The notes beneath the pieces are model-generated. The model saw only the letters and a program-made list of their open reading frames with translations. It did no database searches and was not told the origin of the DNA. A stretch of DNA of 64,000 nt from Streptomyces sp. NBC_00443 (GTDB lineage: Bacteria > Actinomycetota > Actinomycetes > Streptomycetales > Streptomycetaceae), in NCBI RefSeq assembly GCF_036014175.1, contig NZ_CP107917.1, forward strand, positions 5,394,001-5,458,000, given 5' to 3'. Below are positions 33,092 to 40,405 of this stretch, one piece after another. The translations under genes and the position numbers were made by a program. Every line of letters begins with the position of its first letter. The stretch's first letter is position 1.

Positions 33092-34372
33092 GTGCCGTCC
33101 ATCGACGTCGTCGTAGCCCGGGAAATCCTGGACTCCCGAGGCAATCCCACGGTCGAGGTCGAGGTCGGCCTCGACGACGGCAGCACGGGTCGTGCCGCCG
33201 TTCCGTCCGGCGCTTCGACGGGCGCCTTCGAGGCCGTCGAGCTCCGCGACGGCGACTCGAACCGCTACCTCGGCAAGGGCGTGGAGAAGGCCGTCCTCGC
33301 CGTCATCGAGCAGATCGGCCCGGAGCTGGTCGGCTACGACGCCACCGAGCAGCGCCTGATCGACCAGGCGATGTTCGACCTGGACGCCACCGACAACAAG
33401 GGCTCCCTCGGCGCCAACGCCATCCTCGGCGTCTCGCTCGCCGTCGCCCACGCCGCCTCCGAGGCCAGCGACCTCCCGCTGTTCCGCTACCTGGGCGGCC
33501 CCAACGCGCACCTGCTGCCGGTGCCGATGATGAACATCCTGAACGGCGGCTCGCACGCCGACTCCAATGTGGACATCCAGGAGTTCATGATCGCCCCGAT
33601 CGGCGCGGAGTCCTTCTCCGAGGCCCTGCGCTGGGGCGCCGAGGTCTACCACACGCTGAAGAAGGTCCTGAAGAGCAAGGGCCTGGCCACCGGCCTCGGC
33701 GACGAGGGCGGCTTCGCCCCGAACCTCGGCTCCAACCGTGAGGCCCTCGACCTCATCCTGGAGGCGGTCAAGGAGGCCGGCTACACCCCCGGCGAGCAGA
33801 TCGCCCTCGCGCTCGACGTCGCCGCGTCCGAGTTCTACAAGGACGGCGTCTACACCTTCGAGGGCAAGGAGCGCTCGGCCGCCGAGATGACCGAGTACTA
33901 CGCGGAGCTCGTCGACGCGTACCCGCTCGTCTCCATCGAGGACCCGCTGTTCGAGGACGACTGGGACGGCTGGAAGACCATCACCGACAAGCTCGGTGAC
34001 AAGGTCCAGCTCGTCGGCGACGACCTGTTCGTCACCAACCCCGAGCGCCTGGCCCGCGGCATCGACGAGGGCGCGGCCAACGCCCTGCTGGTGAAGGTGA
34101 ACCAGATCGGCTCGCTCACCGAGACCCTGGACGCCGTCGAGCTGGCCCAGCGCAGCGGCTTCAAGTGCATGATGTCGCACCGTTCCGGCGAGACGGAGGA
34201 CGTCACCATCGCCGACCTGGCCGTCGCCACCAACTGCGGCCAGATCAAGACCGGCGCCCCGGCCCGCTCCGAGCGCGTCGCCAAGTACAACCAGCTGCTG
34301 CGCATCGAGGAGATCCTCGACGACGCGGCGGTGTACGCCGGCCGCAGTGCGTTCCCGCGCTTCAAGGGCTGA
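33092..34372 (+). CDS. eno: Enolase
   Basis: This 426-residue glycolytic enzyme interconverts 2-phosphoglycerate and phosphoenolpyruvate. Length and sequence fit the family throughout: REILDSRGNPTVEVEV at the start, the catalytic acids in GDEGGFAPNL, the metal-binding D-E-D residues (ALDVAAS, SIEDPLFEDDW, VGDDLFVTN), the catalytic Lys in LLVKVNQIGSLTET, and MMSHRSGETEDVTIADLAV near the end. In the RNA degradosome of other bacteria it is a component, not evident here. GTG start with AAGGAG six bases upstream. Gene order eno-divIC-DUF501-ppx continues for 3.4 kb on the same strand, and a hairpin lies in the gap to divIC. Confidence 0.97.
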   Translation: MPSIDVVVAREILDSRGNPTVEVEVGLDDGSTGRAAVPSGASTGAFEAVELRDGDSNRYLGKGVEKAVLAVIEQIGPELVGYDATEQRLIDQAMFDLDATDNKGSLGANAILGVSLAVAHAASEASDLPLFRYLGGPNAHLLPVPMMNILNGGSHADSNVDIQEFMIAPIGAESFSEALRWGAEVYHTLKKVLKSKGLATGLGDEGGFAPNLGSNREALDLILEAVKEAGYTPGEQIALALDVAASEFYKDGVYTFEGKERSAAEMTEYYAELVDAYPLVSIEDPLFEDDWDGWKTITDKLGDKVQLVGDDLFVTNPERLARGIDEGAANALLVKVNQIGSLTETLDAVELAQRSGFKCMMSHRSGETEDVTIADLAVATNCGQIKTGAPARSERVAKYNQLLRIEEILDDAAVYAGRSAFPRFKG

Positions 34373-34416
34373 CACCCGGCTGAGCCCCAACCTGGGGTGA
34401 GCCTTAGCCAGTCGTA

Positions 34417-34461
34417 CGTACGTCCCCGTACTCGGTCCCGTACCGTGTGCGGGGACGTACG
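34417..34461 (+). terminator. Hairpin between eno and divIC
   Basis: Arms CGTACGTCCCC (34417-34427) and GGGGACGTACG (34451-34461) pair perfectly around a 23-base loop. It may attenuate read-through from eno, or it may be part of the divIC leader. No T tract follows. Confidence 0.5.
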
Positions 34462-34483
34462 CATGTGAAACGGGAGGCGGGAC

Positions 34484-34960
34484 ATGGCCGTCAAGGATCG
34501 GGACCGGTTCTCCACCGCGACCAGGATCCGGTTGCTCGGCGAGCAGACGGCGGCCCGTGTCTACCGTTCCCAGACCAAGCGGCAGGCCCGGCGCTCCAGG
34601 CTCACCGGACGCGCCGCGCTGCTCGCGCTGGTCGTCTGCTCCATGGTCGTGGCGCTCGCCTACCCGATAAGGCAGTACGTCTCCCAGCGTGCCGAGATCG
34701 CCGACATGCAGCGGGAGAAGGAAGAGGCCGCCCAGCGGGTCGAGGAACTGCGCGACGTCAAGGCACGCTGGCAGGACGACGCCTACGCCGAGCAGCAGAT
34801 CCGGCTGCGGCTGCACTATGTGATGCCGGGGGAGACCGGCTACGTCGTGATCGACCCGGACGCGGCCAAGCAGTCGCGCGCCGAGCTGGGTGCGGCCGAC
34901 CGCCCCTGGTACGCGAACATCTGGGACGGGGTCGACAAGGCCGACGCGTCCCGCCAGTGA
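34484..34960 (+). CDS. divIC: Septum formation initiator DivIC (FtsB-like)
   Basis: This 158-residue cell-division protein has a basic cytoplasmic N-terminus (1-40), one transmembrane helix (about 43-61, ALLALVVCSMVVALAYPI), and an extracellular coiled coil (about 65-95, AEIADMQREKEEAAQRVEELR) with a short globular end containing DDAYAEQQIRLRLHYVMPGETGYVVIDPD. This is the DivIC/FtsB fold that forms a heterotrimer with FtsL and FtsQ and activates septal cell wall synthesis. In Streptomyces it is needed for efficient sporulation septation. The ATG has GGAGG upstream. It sits 111 bases after eno, as usual in actinobacteria. Confidence 0.92.
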   Translation: MAVKDRDRFSTATRIRLLGEQTAARVYRSQTKRQARRSRLTGRAALLALVVCSMVVALAYPIRQYVSQRAEIADMQREKEEAAQRVEELRDVKARWQDDAYAEQQIRLRLHYVMPGETGYVVIDPDAAKQSRAELGAADRPWYANIWDGVDKADASRQ

Positions 34961-35015
34961 ACCGATCGTCCGGGCCGGTCGACAGACCGCCGACGAGAAC
35001 GACAGAAAGACAGGC

Positions 35016-35573
35016 ATGGAAACCGCCCCGCCGCCCACCCCGCGCACCGAGCCCACCGACGCGGACGTCGAGGCCTTCAAGCAGCAGCTCGGGCGTCCCC
35101 CGCGCGGGCTGCGCGCGATCGCGCACCGGTGCCCGTGCGGGCAGCCGGACGTCGTCGAGACGGCCCCGCGGCTGCCCGACGGCACGCCCTTCCCGACGCT
35201 GTACTACCTGACGTGCCCGAAGGCGTCGTCGGCGATCGGCACGCTGGAGGCGAACGGCGTGATGAAGGAGATGACGGCGCGGCTGGAGTCCGACCCGGAG
35301 CTGGCCGCCGCGTATCGCTCGGCGCATGAGGACTACATCCGGCGGCGCGACGAGATCGAGGAGCTGACGGGCTTTCCGAGCGCGGGCGGCATGCCGGACC
35401 GGGTGAAGTGTCTGCATGTGCTGGTCGCGCACTCGCTGGCCGCGGGGCCGGGCGTGAACCCGCTGGGGGACGAGGCGATCGCGATGCTGCCGCAGTGGTG
35501 GAGCAAGGGCGCGTGCGTGGCGCTCCCGGAGCAGTCCGAGGCGCCCGGGAAGTCCGAGGAGGGCGGCCGGTGA
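35016..35573 (+). CDS. DUF501 domain protein
   Basis: This 185-residue soluble protein belongs to the DUF501 family, which is nearly always encoded between divIC and the exopolyphosphatase in actinobacteria. Conserved cues are QLGRPPRGLRAIAHRCPCG (Cys pair), PFPTLYYLTCPKASSAIGTLEANGVM, and MPDRVKCLHVLVAHSLAAGPGVNPLGD. Several Cys and His residues are grouped and could bind metal. Its role is unknown. The ATG at 35016 follows a weak GACAGAAAG site; the 55-base gap to divIC and the GTGA overlap with the next gene indicate one operon. Confidence 0.88.
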   Translation: METAPPPTPRTEPTDADVEAFKQQLGRPPRGLRAIAHRCPCGQPDVVETAPRLPDGTPFPTLYYLTCPKASSAIGTLEANGVMKEMTARLESDPELAAAYRSAHEDYIRRRDEIEELTGFPSAGGMPDRVKCLHVLVAHSLAAGPGVNPLGDEAIAMLPQWWSKGACVALPEQSEAPGKSEEGGR

Positions 35574-36523
35574 CCCGCGTCGCCGCCATCGACTGCGGTA
35601 CGAACTCCATCCGGCTCCTCGTGGCAGACGTCGACCCACACACCGGGGAACTCGTCGACCTGGACCGCCGTATGACCATCGTGCGGCTCGGCCAGGGCGT
35701 CGACCGCACGGGGCGGCTCGCGCCCGAGGCGCTGGAGCGGACCTTCGCCGCCTGCCGTGACTACGCGGCGATCATCAAGGAGCACGGCGCCGAGCGGCTG
35801 CGGTTCGTCGCCACGTCCGCCTCCCGGGACGCCGAGAACAGGGACGAGTTCGTCCGCGGGGTCATGGACATCCTGGGCGTCGAGCCCGAGGTCGTCACCG
35901 GGGACCAGGAGGCCGAGTTCTCCTTCACGGGCGCCACGAAGGAGCTCGTGGGGCGCGAGGACCTGCACCGGCCCTACCTCGTCGTGGACATCGGCGGCGG
36001 GTCGACCGAGTTCGTCGTCGGCGAGGAGCACGTCCGCGCGGCACGCTCCGTGGACGTCGGCTGCGTGCGGATGACCGAGCGCCATCTGGTCCGCGACGGC
36101 GTCGTCTCCGATCCGCCCTCCGAGGAGCAGATCGCGGCGATGCGGGCCGACATCGAGGCGGCCCTCGACCTCGCCGAGGAGACGGTGCCGCTGCGCGAGG
36201 CCAGGACGCTGGTGGGGCTTGCCGGTTCGGTCACCACGGTATCGGCGATCGCGCAGGACCTGCCCGAGTACGACTCGGCCCGCATCCACCACTCCCGGAT
36301 CGGCCACGACCGCGTCCGCGAGATCACCGACTGGCTCCTGCGCTCCACCCACGCCGAGCGCGCGGCCGTACCGTCCATGCACCCGGGGCGCGTTGACGTC
36401 ATCGCGGCGGGCGCGCTGGTGCTGCTGGCGATCATGGAACGGATCGGTGCCGACGAGGTCGTCGTCAGCGAGCACGACATCCTCGACGGCATCGCCTTCA
36501 AGGTGGCGGAGGCGGCCCGGTAG
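35570..36523 (+). CDS. Ppx/GppA-family exopolyphosphatase
   Basis: This 317-residue protein has the ASKHA-type Ppx/GppA phosphatase fold, which cleaves terminal phosphate from polyphosphate or pppGpp. The N-terminal phosphate loop is AAIDCGTNSIRLLVADVD, the second is DIGGGSTEFVVGE, and the catalytic acid lies in RFVATSASRDAENRDEF. It is the short, two-domain form that lacks the C-terminal HD domain and is typical of actinobacteria. The GTG start overlaps the DUF501 stop. It is the last gene of the eno-divIC group and is followed by a strong terminator. Confidence 0.9.
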   Translation: MTRVAAIDCGTNSIRLLVADVDPHTGELVDLDRRMTIVRLGQGVDRTGRLAPEALERTFAACRDYAAIIKEHGAERLRFVATSASRDAENRDEFVRGVMDILGVEPEVVTGDQEAEFSFTGATKELVGREDLHRPYLVVDIGGGSTEFVVGEEHVRAARSVDVGCVRMTERHLVRDGVVSDPPSEEQIAAMRADIEAALDLAEETVPLREARTLVGLAGSVTTVSAIAQDLPEYDSARIHHSRIGHDRVREITDWLLRSTHAERAAVPSMHPGRVDVIAAGALVLLAIMERIGADEVVVSEHDILDGIAFKVAEAAR

Positions 36524-36563
36524 GGCGGGCGCAGCCACTGAGCCGCGGTGCGCCCGCGGATGC

Positions 36564-36606
36564 GCAACGGCCCCGGTACCTCTCCACGAGGTACCGGGGC
36601 CGTTGC
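36564..36606. terminator. Strong terminator after ppx
   Basis: A perfect 19-bp stem (arm GCAACGGCCCCGGTACCTC) with a five-base loop lies between the convergent ppx and small secreted-peptide genes. It can work in both directions. Confidence 0.85.
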
Positions 36607-36630
36607 GTCAAAGCCCGTGCGGGCTGTCCG

Positions 36631-36849
36631 TCAGTTGCAGAGGAGGACGAGGAGGCCGCTGCACCCTCCGTCGTCGCCATGGCCGCCGTGGGCCGGACTG
36701 GACTGTACGGCAGTGGCGTTCATGGCGGTGGGCGTCGCTGCCGCAGTGGATGCGGCAGCCGTCCCCAGCGCAAGGGCGATGCCGAGGGCAGCGCCGACCG
36801 AGACTATTCGCTTGGCAGCCCGCAGGGGCGCCTTCTGTGAGGTGATCAT
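36631..36849 (-). CDS. Small secreted peptide, Cys-containing
   Basis: This 72-residue protein has a signal peptide (basic start, hydrophobic core VGAALGIALALGTAAASTAAA, residues 17-37) and a short mature part with a His/Gly/Asp-rich segment (PAHGGHGDDGG) and two Cys residues in CSGLLVLLCN at the very end. The C-terminus is hydrophobic between the two Cys residues. I do not recognise the family; it is too short for a chaplin. TAACGT ends six bases before the ATG, so a leaderless message is likely. The signal peptide supports a real gene. Confidence 0.65.
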   Translation of the reverse strand: MITSQKAPLRAAKRIVSVGAALGIALALGTAAASTAAATPTAMNATAVQSSPAHGGHGDDGGCSGLLVLLCN

Positions 36850-37396
36850 GGCTGCACGTTATGTGGCCTTCTGATCAATTTCGCGCGGAGTGTGGCCGAC
36901 CGGGTGACGGCCCCTCAGATTTGCCGTCACGGGGTGGATCGGGTCTCGATTTGCTACTGGCGGGTAGCTTCGGTTGAGCAGGTCGGCTAGCGTATGAGCG
37001 CCCCCGAGGGGGCTTTCGGAGCCCGCGTCGACCCGCCACGGGCGCCCGCCCGAGAAAGTTCGTGAAGTTCTTCACAAGGAATTCGGCCCTGTCGGACCAC
37101 GGATCGGTGTCGGTTGACCCTTCCGAGGGGTGAACAACCCCTTGAACATGTTCAGATGGCCGGTGTAAAGAGGCTCTGGGAGCTTCCCGCCCGAGGGTGT
37201 TCCGACCCGCTCACAGGGGCCCGGGAGGGACAGAGAGGCAGCTCACGCGGCATTGACAACGGGGCGTATCGCTTCCCGGTTCCCGATCGTGACCATGACC
37301 TGTGTCACGCGAGCCGGGGAGTGTAGCACAGGGGCTGCAAGAGCTTGTGAAGGGGCGCACGAGCGACCCCCCTGGGGCAGGTGGATACTCGATGGC
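36850..37396. other. 547-base intergenic region upstream of ndh
   Basis: The gap holds the promoter of the minus-strand secreted peptide at its left edge and the upstream region of ndh. It contains the Rex-like site at 37061-37076 and a perfect 12-bp palindrome TGAACATGTTCA at 37143-37154. The remainder shows no gene that I can support. Confidence 0.6.
37061..37076 (+). promoter_or_regulatory. Rex operator-like site (ROP)
   Basis: CGTGAAGTTCTTCACA matches the Rex operator TGTGAAC-N3-TTCACA at 11 of 13 fixed positions and has flanking TT and AA as in strong sites. Rex senses the NADH/NAD+ ratio in Streptomyces and controls respiratory genes. It lies 320 bases before the ndh start, so the regulated transcript would have a long leader. 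Confidence 0.65.
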
Positions 37397-38785
37397 ATGA
37401 GCACCACGGAGCGTCCCAGGATCCTCGTAGTAGGCGGTGGGTACGTAGGCCTGTACGCAGCTCGGCGCATTCTCAAGAAGATGCGCTACGGAGAGGCGAC
37501 CGTCACGGTCGTCGACCCCCGGTCGTACATGACCTACCAGCCCTTCCTCCCCGAAACCGCCGCCGGCAGCATCTCCCCGCGCCACGTCGTCGTCCCGCTG
37601 CGACGCGTGCTGCCCAAGGCGGAGGTCCTCACCGGCCGGGTCACCACCATCGACCAGGACCGCAAGGTCGCCACGATCGCCCCGCTGGTGGGCGAGGCGT
37701 ACGAGCTGCCGTTCGACTACCTGGTCATCGCGATGGGCGCGGTCTCCCGCACCTTCCCGATCCCCGGCCTCGCCGAGCAGGGCATCGGCATGAAGGGCAT
37801 CGAGGAGGCCATCGGCCTGCGCAACCACGTCCTCGAGCAGCTCGACAAGGCCGACTCCACGACCGACGAGGAGATCCGCCGCAAGGCGCTCACCTTCGTC
37901 TTCATCGGCGGCGGCTTCGCCGGTGCGGAGACCATCGGTGAGGTCGAGGACATGGCCCGCGACGCGGCCAAGTACTACACCAGCGTCACCCGTGAGGACA
38001 TGCGCTTCGTCCTCGTCGACGCCGCCGACAAGATCCTTCCCGAGGTCGGCCCCAAGCTCGGCCAGTACGGCAAGGAGCACCTGGAGGCCCGTGGCGTCGA
38101 GGTCTACCTCTCGACCTCCATGGATTCCTGCGTCGACGGCCACGTCGTGCTGAAGAACGGCCTCGAGGTCGACTCCAACACGATCGTCTGGACGGCCGGC
38201 GTCAAGCCGAACCCGGCCCTCACCCGCTTCGGTCTGCCGCTCGGCCCCCGCGGTCACGTCGACTGCGAGCCGACCCTCCAGGTCGCGGGCACCGACTACA
38301 TCTGGGCCGCCGGCGACAACGCCCAGGTCCCGGACCTCGTCGGCCGCAAGGCCGGCAACCCCAACGCCTGGTGCCCGCCGAACGCCCAGCACGCGCTGCG
38401 CCAGGCCAAGGTCCTCGGCGACAACGTGATCTCCGGTTTGCGGGGCTTCCCGCAGAAGGACTACTCGCACGCCAACAAGGGCGCGGTGGCGGGCCTCGGC
38501 CTCCACAAGGGCGTGGCGATGATCGTCATGGGCAAGGTGAAGATCAAGCTCAAGGGCCGTCTCGCCTGGTACATGCACCGTGGCTACCACGGCATGGCGA
38601 TGCCGACCTTCAACCGCAAGATCCGCGTCTTCGCCGACTGGACGCTCGGCATGTTCCTCAAGCGCGAGGTCGTGGCGCTGGGCGCACTGGAGTCCCCGCG
38701 CGAGGAGTTCTACGAGGCCGCGAAGCCGGCCCCGGTCGCCCCCGTGAGCAACGCCGAGAAGGGCGAGAAGGCCAAGGCCTCCTGA
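37397..38785 (+). CDS. ndh: Type II NADH dehydrogenase (NDH-2)
   Basis: This 462-residue flavoprotein passes electrons from NADH to quinone without pumping protons. The FAD site is ILVVGGGYVGLYAA (residues 10-23), the NADH site VFIGGGFAGAETIGEVE (about 169-185), and the second FAD motif TDYIWAAGDNAQV (about 298-310). C-terminal amphipathic segments (KIRVFADWTLGMFLKREVVALG) attach the protein to the membrane. The ATG at 37397 lies seven bases after GATACT, so translation may be leaderless. A Rex-like site upstream fits control by redox state. It is followed by a bidirectional hairpin. Confidence 0.93.
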   Translation: MSTTERPRILVVGGGYVGLYAARRILKKMRYGEATVTVVDPRSYMTYQPFLPETAAGSISPRHVVVPLRRVLPKAEVLTGRVTTIDQDRKVATIAPLVGEAYELPFDYLVIAMGAVSRTFPIPGLAEQGIGMKGIEEAIGLRNHVLEQLDKADSTTDEEIRRKALTFVFIGGGFAGAETIGEVEDMARDAAKYYTSVTREDMRFVLVDAADKILPEVGPKLGQYGKEHLEARGVEVYLSTSMDSCVDGHVVLKNGLEVDSNTIVWTAGVKPNPALTRFGLPLGPRGHVDCEPTLQVAGTDYIWAAGDNAQVPDLVGRKAGNPNAWCPPNAQHALRQAKVLGDNVISGLRGFPQKDYSHANKGAVAGLGLHKGVAMIVMGKVKIKLKGRLAWYMHRGYHGMAMPTFNRKIRVFADWTLGMFLKREVVALGALESPREEFYEAAKPAPVAPVSNAEKGEKAKAS

Positions 38786-38805
38786 CCCCAGGTCACTTGA
38801 ACGAC

Positions 38806-38853
38806 CCCGAAGGGGGCCACCCGCCATCCGTGGTGCGGGCGGCCCCCTTCGGG
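38806..38853 (+). terminator. Terminator after ndh
   Basis: Arms CCCGAAGGGGGCC (38806-38818) and GGCCCCCTTCGGG (38841-38853) form a perfect 13-bp stem. It lies 20 bases after the ndh stop. Confidence 0.8.
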
Positions 38854-38999
38854 CTGTCCGGGAGACCTCCGCGGGCGCCGGTCGCGTACGCCTTCCCAGG
38901 GTTTGCCCAGCTGTAACGCGCGTGGGGGACTGCGCGCGGGGCTTGCAGGTGTTTACGTGGTGTTGGACATTCCGGGATCCCATCACGGAGGTGTGCGCC

Positions 39000-40313
39000 A
39001 TGCCAGACGCCGCGGTGCGGCTGAAGGGCCTGCTCGAACAGTTGCTGGGGGTTCCGCTCCCGGTGCGCATTCGCGCCTGGGACGGTTCGCAGACGGGTCC
39101 GCCGGGCGCGCCGACCCTCGTCGTACGCAATCGCCGCGCCGTACGACGGCTGTTGTTCAAGCCCGGTGAGCTGGGGCTGGCCCGGGCCTGGGTGGCCGGG
39201 GACCTCGAGATCGAGGGAGACCTGTACGCCGCCCTCGATCTGCTGGCGGGGCTCGTGTGGGAGCGCGGGGAGGATGCCCGCAGCCTGGCTCAGGCGCTCC
39301 GGGATCCCGACGTACGTGCCGCCGTCCGCGGCCTCGTCAAGCTCGGCGGACTTCCGCTGCCGCCCGCGCCGCCTCCCGAGGAGGTGCGCCGGGCCCGTGC
39401 CCATCTGCACACCAAGCGCACCGACAGACGCGCGATCAGCCACCACTACGACGTCGGCAACGACTTCTACGAGATCGTCCTCGGCCCGTCCATGGTGTAC
39501 TCCTGCGCCTACTGGCCGGCCCCGCCCCCGCACGGCACCCTCGAGGCCGCCCAGCACGACAAGCTCGACCTCGTCTGCCGCAAGCTCGGCCTGAGGCCCG
39601 GACTGCGGCTGCTCGACGTCGGCTGCGGCTGGGGCTCCATGGCCATGCACGCGGCCCGCGAGTACGGCGTGAGCGTCGTCGGCATCACCCTCTCCCAGGA
39701 GCAGGCGGCCTACGCCCGCAAGCGCATCGCCGACGAGGGGCTCACCGACAAGGTCGAGATCCGCGTACAGGACTACCGGGACGTCGACGACGGGCCGTAC
39801 GACGCCGTCTCCTCCATCGGCATGGCCGAACACGTCGGCGCCGAGCGGTACCTGGAGTACGCCGACGTACTGCACCGGCTGCTCAAGCCCGGTGGGCGGC
39901 TGCTCAACCACCAGATCGGGCGCCGTCCGCAGCGGGACGAATCCTCGTACGTGGTCGACGAGTTCATCGACTCCTATGTCTTTCCCGACGGTGAGCTCCA
40001 GCCCATCGGCGTCACCGTCACCCAGCTCGAACGCGCCGGTTTCGAGGTGCGTGACGTCGAGTCGATCCGGGAGCACTACGCCCTGACCCTGCGCCGCTGG
40101 GTCGCCAACCTGGAAGCCGACTGGCCGCGGGCCGTGAAGCTCACCAGCATCGGACGCGCCCGCGTCTGGCGGCTGTACATGGCCGCCTGCGTGCTCGCCT
40201 TCGAGGGCAACCGCATCGGCGTCAACCAGGTGCTGGCCGTCAGGACACCCGACTCCGGTGACTCCGGGATGCCGTTGCGGGCCCGCAAGTGGAGTGAGCC
40301 CGAGCGCCGTTGA
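39000..40313 (+). CDS. Cyclopropane-fatty-acid synthase-like methyltransferase
   Basis: This 437-residue enzyme has an N-terminal sterol-carrier-like domain (residues 1-110) and a class I SAM-dependent methyltransferase domain of the CmaS/CFA type. The SAM motif is LLDVGCGWGSMAMH (about 203-216), followed by GITLSQEQAAYA and the IGMAEHVGAERY loop, whose Glu is one of the bicarbonate or substrate site residues. C-terminal YVFPDGELQPIG and EHYALTLRRW are conserved in the family. It adds methylene groups to unsaturated phospholipid acyl chains. The ATG has ACGGAGG eight bases upstream. A TTGCAG box and other AT-rich words lie upstream, but no clear promoter. Confidence 0.92.
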   Translation: MPDAAVRLKGLLEQLLGVPLPVRIRAWDGSQTGPPGAPTLVVRNRRAVRRLLFKPGELGLARAWVAGDLEIEGDLYAALDLLAGLVWERGEDARSLAQALRDPDVRAAVRGLVKLGGLPLPPAPPPEEVRRARAHLHTKRTDRRAISHHYDVGNDFYEIVLGPSMVYSCAYWPAPPPHGTLEAAQHDKLDLVCRKLGLRPGLRLLDVGCGWGSMAMHAAREYGVSVVGITLSQEQAAYARKRIADEGLTDKVEIRVQDYRDVDDGPYDAVSSIGMAEHVGAERYLEYADVLHRLLKPGGRLLNHQIGRRPQRDESSYVVDEFIDSYVFPDGELQPIGVTVTQLERAGFEVRDVESIREHYALTLRRWVANLEADWPRAVKLTSIGRARVWRLYMAACVLAFEGNRIGVNQVLAVRTPDSGDSGMPLRARKWSEPERR

Positions 40314-40345
40314 TCCGGACGTGAGGGGACGCAGGAGGACGCAAG

Positions 40346-40390
40346 CCGAAGGGCCGGGCTCCCCCGTGGTGGGGAAACCCGGCCCTTCGG
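40346..40390. terminator. Bidirectional terminator, cfa-like and ABC permease genes
   Basis: Arms CCGAAGGGCCGGG and CCCGGCCCTTCGG pair perfectly, with CCCCC and GGGG in the loop able to extend the stem. It separates two convergent genes. Confidence 0.85.
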
Positions 40391-40405
40391 TGTGCCGGAG
40401 TGGGG

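Noticed and set aside
36875..37075. A 66-residue minus-strand open frame in the ndh upstream region
   Set aside because: It is rich in Arg, Pro and Ser with no ribosome site, no domain, and it overlaps the Rex-like site; it looks like chance coding.
37143..37154. TGAACATGTTCA as a LexA (SOS) box
   Set aside because: The actinobacterial LexA site needs GAAC-N4-GTTC; here only two bases separate the half-sites.
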